Position numbers and translations under genes: made by a program. Shown here one piece after another: positions 62,640 through 64,000 of a stretch of 64,000 bases of DNA (positions within the stretch are counted from its first letter, which is position 1; the number at the start of each line of letters is the position of its first letter). Origin of the DNA: Thiodiazotropha sp040791665 (lineage in GTDB: Bacteria; Pseudomonadota; Gammaproteobacteria; Chromatiales; Chromatiaceae); the NCBI GenBank assembly GCA_040791665.1, contig JBFNNX010000009.1, positions 186,001 to 250,000 of the forward strand, read 5' to 3'. The notes beneath the pieces are model-generated. The model was not told the DNA's origin. It made no database searches and worked only from the letters and a program-made list of their open reading frames with translations.

Positions 62640-63188
62640 TCAGTTCAACTCATCTTCCAAATCAGCTTCAACACTCTCTGCTTCGTTATGCAACTTCTGC
62701 AAAAAGCGCATTTTTCGTAAGATCTCGCGGGCGGCCTGCAATTGCTCTTCCGTCGGTGTTTCAAAATAGACAGCCAACTGCGCCACCAGACTGTTGATCT
62801 GTTTGTTGATCCGCCCACGCAGCTCCGTAATTGCCTGGTAAGGATCGGCTTGCCCATGGACCTCCTCCAGCTCTTCCCTCAACGCCATCTGCTGCATGAG
62901 AAAAGCCATATCCTGGGTTGATTCATTCAGGGCATCCATCTCGATACCGTGCAACAACAACAGATAACCGGCACGAGCAACAGGGTCTTTCAGTGTTTCG
63001 AATGCCTCGTTGATGAGTGCGGCACTCTGTACTGAAAGTCTCCGCTCCTGTTCGGGTGCATTGGCAAATCGGTCCGGATGGATCACCCTCTGTAACTCCC
63101 GATAGCGTTCGGAAAGAGAGTTGCCGTCAACGATATAGCTAATCGGCAAACCAAACAGATCAAAATAGTTTTTCGAAAAATCCAGCAT
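62640..63188 (-). CDS. hscB: Co-chaperone HscB (J-domain)
   Basis: This 182-residue J-protein targets IscU to HscA. The J domain contains VIHPDRFANAP with the HPD motif, preceded by YFDLFGLP, and a C-terminal three-helix IscU-binding bundle follows. Start ATG 63188 gives the family N-terminus, but no ribosome site is present: the T run of an intrinsic terminator ends only 4 nt upstream. Confidence 0.95.
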   Translation of the reverse strand: MLDFSKNYFDLFGLPISYIVDGNSLSERYRELQRVIHPDRFANAPEQERRLSVQSAALINEAFETLKDPVARAGYLLLLHGIEMDALNESTQDMAFLMQQMALREELEEVHGQADPYQAITELRGRINKQINSLVAQLAVYFETPTEEQLQAAREILRKMRFLQKLHNEAESVEADLEDELN

Positions 63189-63192
63189 ATCG

Positions 63193-63222
63193 AAAAAAAC
63201 GGCTGCCTTAAGGCAGCCGTTT
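63193..63222 (-). terminator. Intrinsic terminator/attenuator between iscA and hscB
   Basis: On the minus strand AAACGGCTGCC pairs perfectly with GGCAGCCGTTT across a TTAA centre, and seven T follow. It is located after iscA and immediately before the hscB start codon. It should separate iscUA transcripts from hscBA-fdx-iscX, at least partly. Confidence 0.88.
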
Positions 63223-63244
63223 CACACCCTTTATCAATTCGTTC

Positions 63245-63568
63245 TCAGACGTTAAAACTCTCGCCACATCCACACTCGCTTTTTGCGTTTGGATTATTGA
63301 ATCTAAAGCCTTCATTGAGACCCTCGCGAGCATAGTCGACTTCGGTGCCGTCGAGGTAGACAAGGCTCTTGGGATCGATCACCACCTGCACACCCCGGTC
63401 TTCGAACACTTGGTCATCTTCCTGAAGCTCATCCACAAACTCCATCTCGTAGGCCATGCCTGAACAGCCTGAGGTACGCACGCTCAGTCGTATACCCAAT
63501 CCTTTGCCACGATTGGCAAGAAAGGCCTGGACTCTATTGGCCGCCGCTTCGGTAATCGTAATGCCCAT
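63245..63568 (-). CDS. iscA: Iron-sulfur assembly protein IscA
   Basis: This 107-residue A-type carrier has the three conserved cysteines: C35 in SGCSGM and C99/C101 in ECGCGESF at the C-terminus. It delivers Fe or clusters to apo-proteins. It lies 35 bp after iscU on the same strand and is followed by an intrinsic terminator. Confidence 0.97.
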   Translation of the reverse strand: MGITITEAAANRVQAFLANRGKGLGIRLSVRTSGCSGMAYEMEFVDELQEDDQVFEDRGVQVVIDPKSLVYLDGTEVDYAREGLNEGFRFNNPNAKSECGCGESFNV

Positions 63569-63603
63569 GTCTACTACTCTACCAGATCTCTATACCGTTT
63601 CAC

Positions 63604-63987
63604 TTACTTTGTCTTTTTATCGGAAAAGTCTTTGATCGCCGCTTTTATGGCATCTTCCGCCAACACAGAACAATGCACCTTCACTGGCGGCAACGCCAAC
63701 TCCTCCGCAATATCGGAATTCTTGATCTCCTGGGCCTGCTCCAGAGTTTTACCCTTGACCCATTCGGTCAGCAAGCTGCTGGAGGCGATCGCTGAGCCAC
63801 ATCCGTAGGTCTTGAATCGGGCATCCTCTATGACCCCTTCATCATTGACCTTTATCTGTAGCCGCATCACATCACCGCAGGCAGGTGCACCCACCATACC
63901 GGTTCCTACACTGGTGTCATCTTTATCAAAGCTACCTACGTTCCGTGGATTTTCGTAATGATCAAGAACCTTGTCACTGTATGCCAT
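63604..63987 (-). CDS. iscU: Fe-S cluster scaffold protein IscU
   Basis: This 127-residue scaffold has cluster cysteines in GAPACGDVM, YGCGSAIA and VHCSVLAE. The HscA-recognition motif LPPVK is present. A GAGG ribosome site is visible before ATG 63987. IscS, its usual upstream partner, would lie beyond the right edge of the window. Confidence 0.98.
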   Translation of the reverse strand: MAYSDKVLDHYENPRNVGSFDKDDTSVGTGMVGAPACGDVMRLQIKVNDEGVIEDARFKTYGCGSAIASSSLLTEWVKGKTLEQAQEIKNSDIAEELALPPVKVHCSVLAEDAIKAAIKDFSDKKTK

Positions 63988-64000
63988 GATCTACAACCTC

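Noticed and set aside
1..64000. Search by eye for CRISPR arrays, tRNA/rRNA genes, transposase or phage genes
   Set aside because: No regularly spaced direct repeats, cloverleaf-like sequences or mobile-element proteins were seen; a tRNAscan and CRISPR finder run would be decisive.

Overview
The window reads as chromosomal DNA of a free-living or symbiotic gammaproteobacterium, most likely a sulfur-oxidising, CO2-fixing member of the Chromatiales or the Sedimenticola/Thiodiazotropha group. This placement is inference from gene content only. The supporting genes are a cbbY-type phosphatase, a TauE/SafE exporter, cysZ, two SoxW-like periplasmic thioredoxins, a c4-like dihaem cytochrome, a glcF-type subunit, the dksA-gluQ pair, rsd, a PEP-CTERM protein and several c-di-GMP proteins. 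No tRNA, rRNA, CRISPR array, phage gene or transposase gene was seen. Genes are packed tightly, with many 4-60 bp overlaps.

Layout. 1-592: start of a PhnD/TtrS-like periplasmic binding or sensor protein, cut by the window edge. 648-13593: housekeeping (nfo, a LysE exporter, a glpQ-like gene, cysZ, an aminotransferase with a cbbY-like phosphatase, dksA-gluQ, darP-recJ, a lone batD, a SET-domain protein, dsbA). 13590-19333: a GST, a long non-coding stretch carrying a repeat, a conserved PilZ-like protein, a Sel1-repeat protein, a hot-dog thioesterase and glcF. 19647-29427: slt, a cyclase-like protein, rsd, tauE, twin thioredoxins, a frameshifted remnant and midA. 29490-41930: pteridine reductase, glutamate dehydrogenase, bacteriohemerythrin, yoaA, a PD-(D/E)XK-like orphan, a PilZ-DUF1631-GGDEF-EAL giant and mrcB.

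42860-55743 is the most unusual region. It carries what I recognise as a complete proteobacterial dedicated sortase system: OmpA-like PdsO, a VIT/VWA target ending in an LPQTA sorting tail, the sortase, and the response regulator/histidine kinase pair. On the minus strand pdsO, an uncatalogued 53-codon gene, the target, the sortase, a class I glutamine amidotransferase and a YafK-like L,D-transpeptidase form one chain in which every gene overlaps the next. The two-component genes sit on the plus strand behind a module of PstS-like protein, outer-membrane porin and GGDEF/EAL protein. The kinase sensor resembles a carbohydrate-binding (CBM9/DOMON-type) domain. A small DUF6868-type membrane protein, a haem-binding GGDEF/EAL protein and a PEP-CTERM protein follow.

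The right end holds iscU-iscA / hscB-hscA-fdx-iscX on the minus strand. A near-perfect intrinsic terminator lies between iscA and hscB, ending 4 nt before the hscB start. A degenerate, internally rearranged repeat family occurs at about 14.3, 19.4, 39.4 kb and possibly 59.9 kb.
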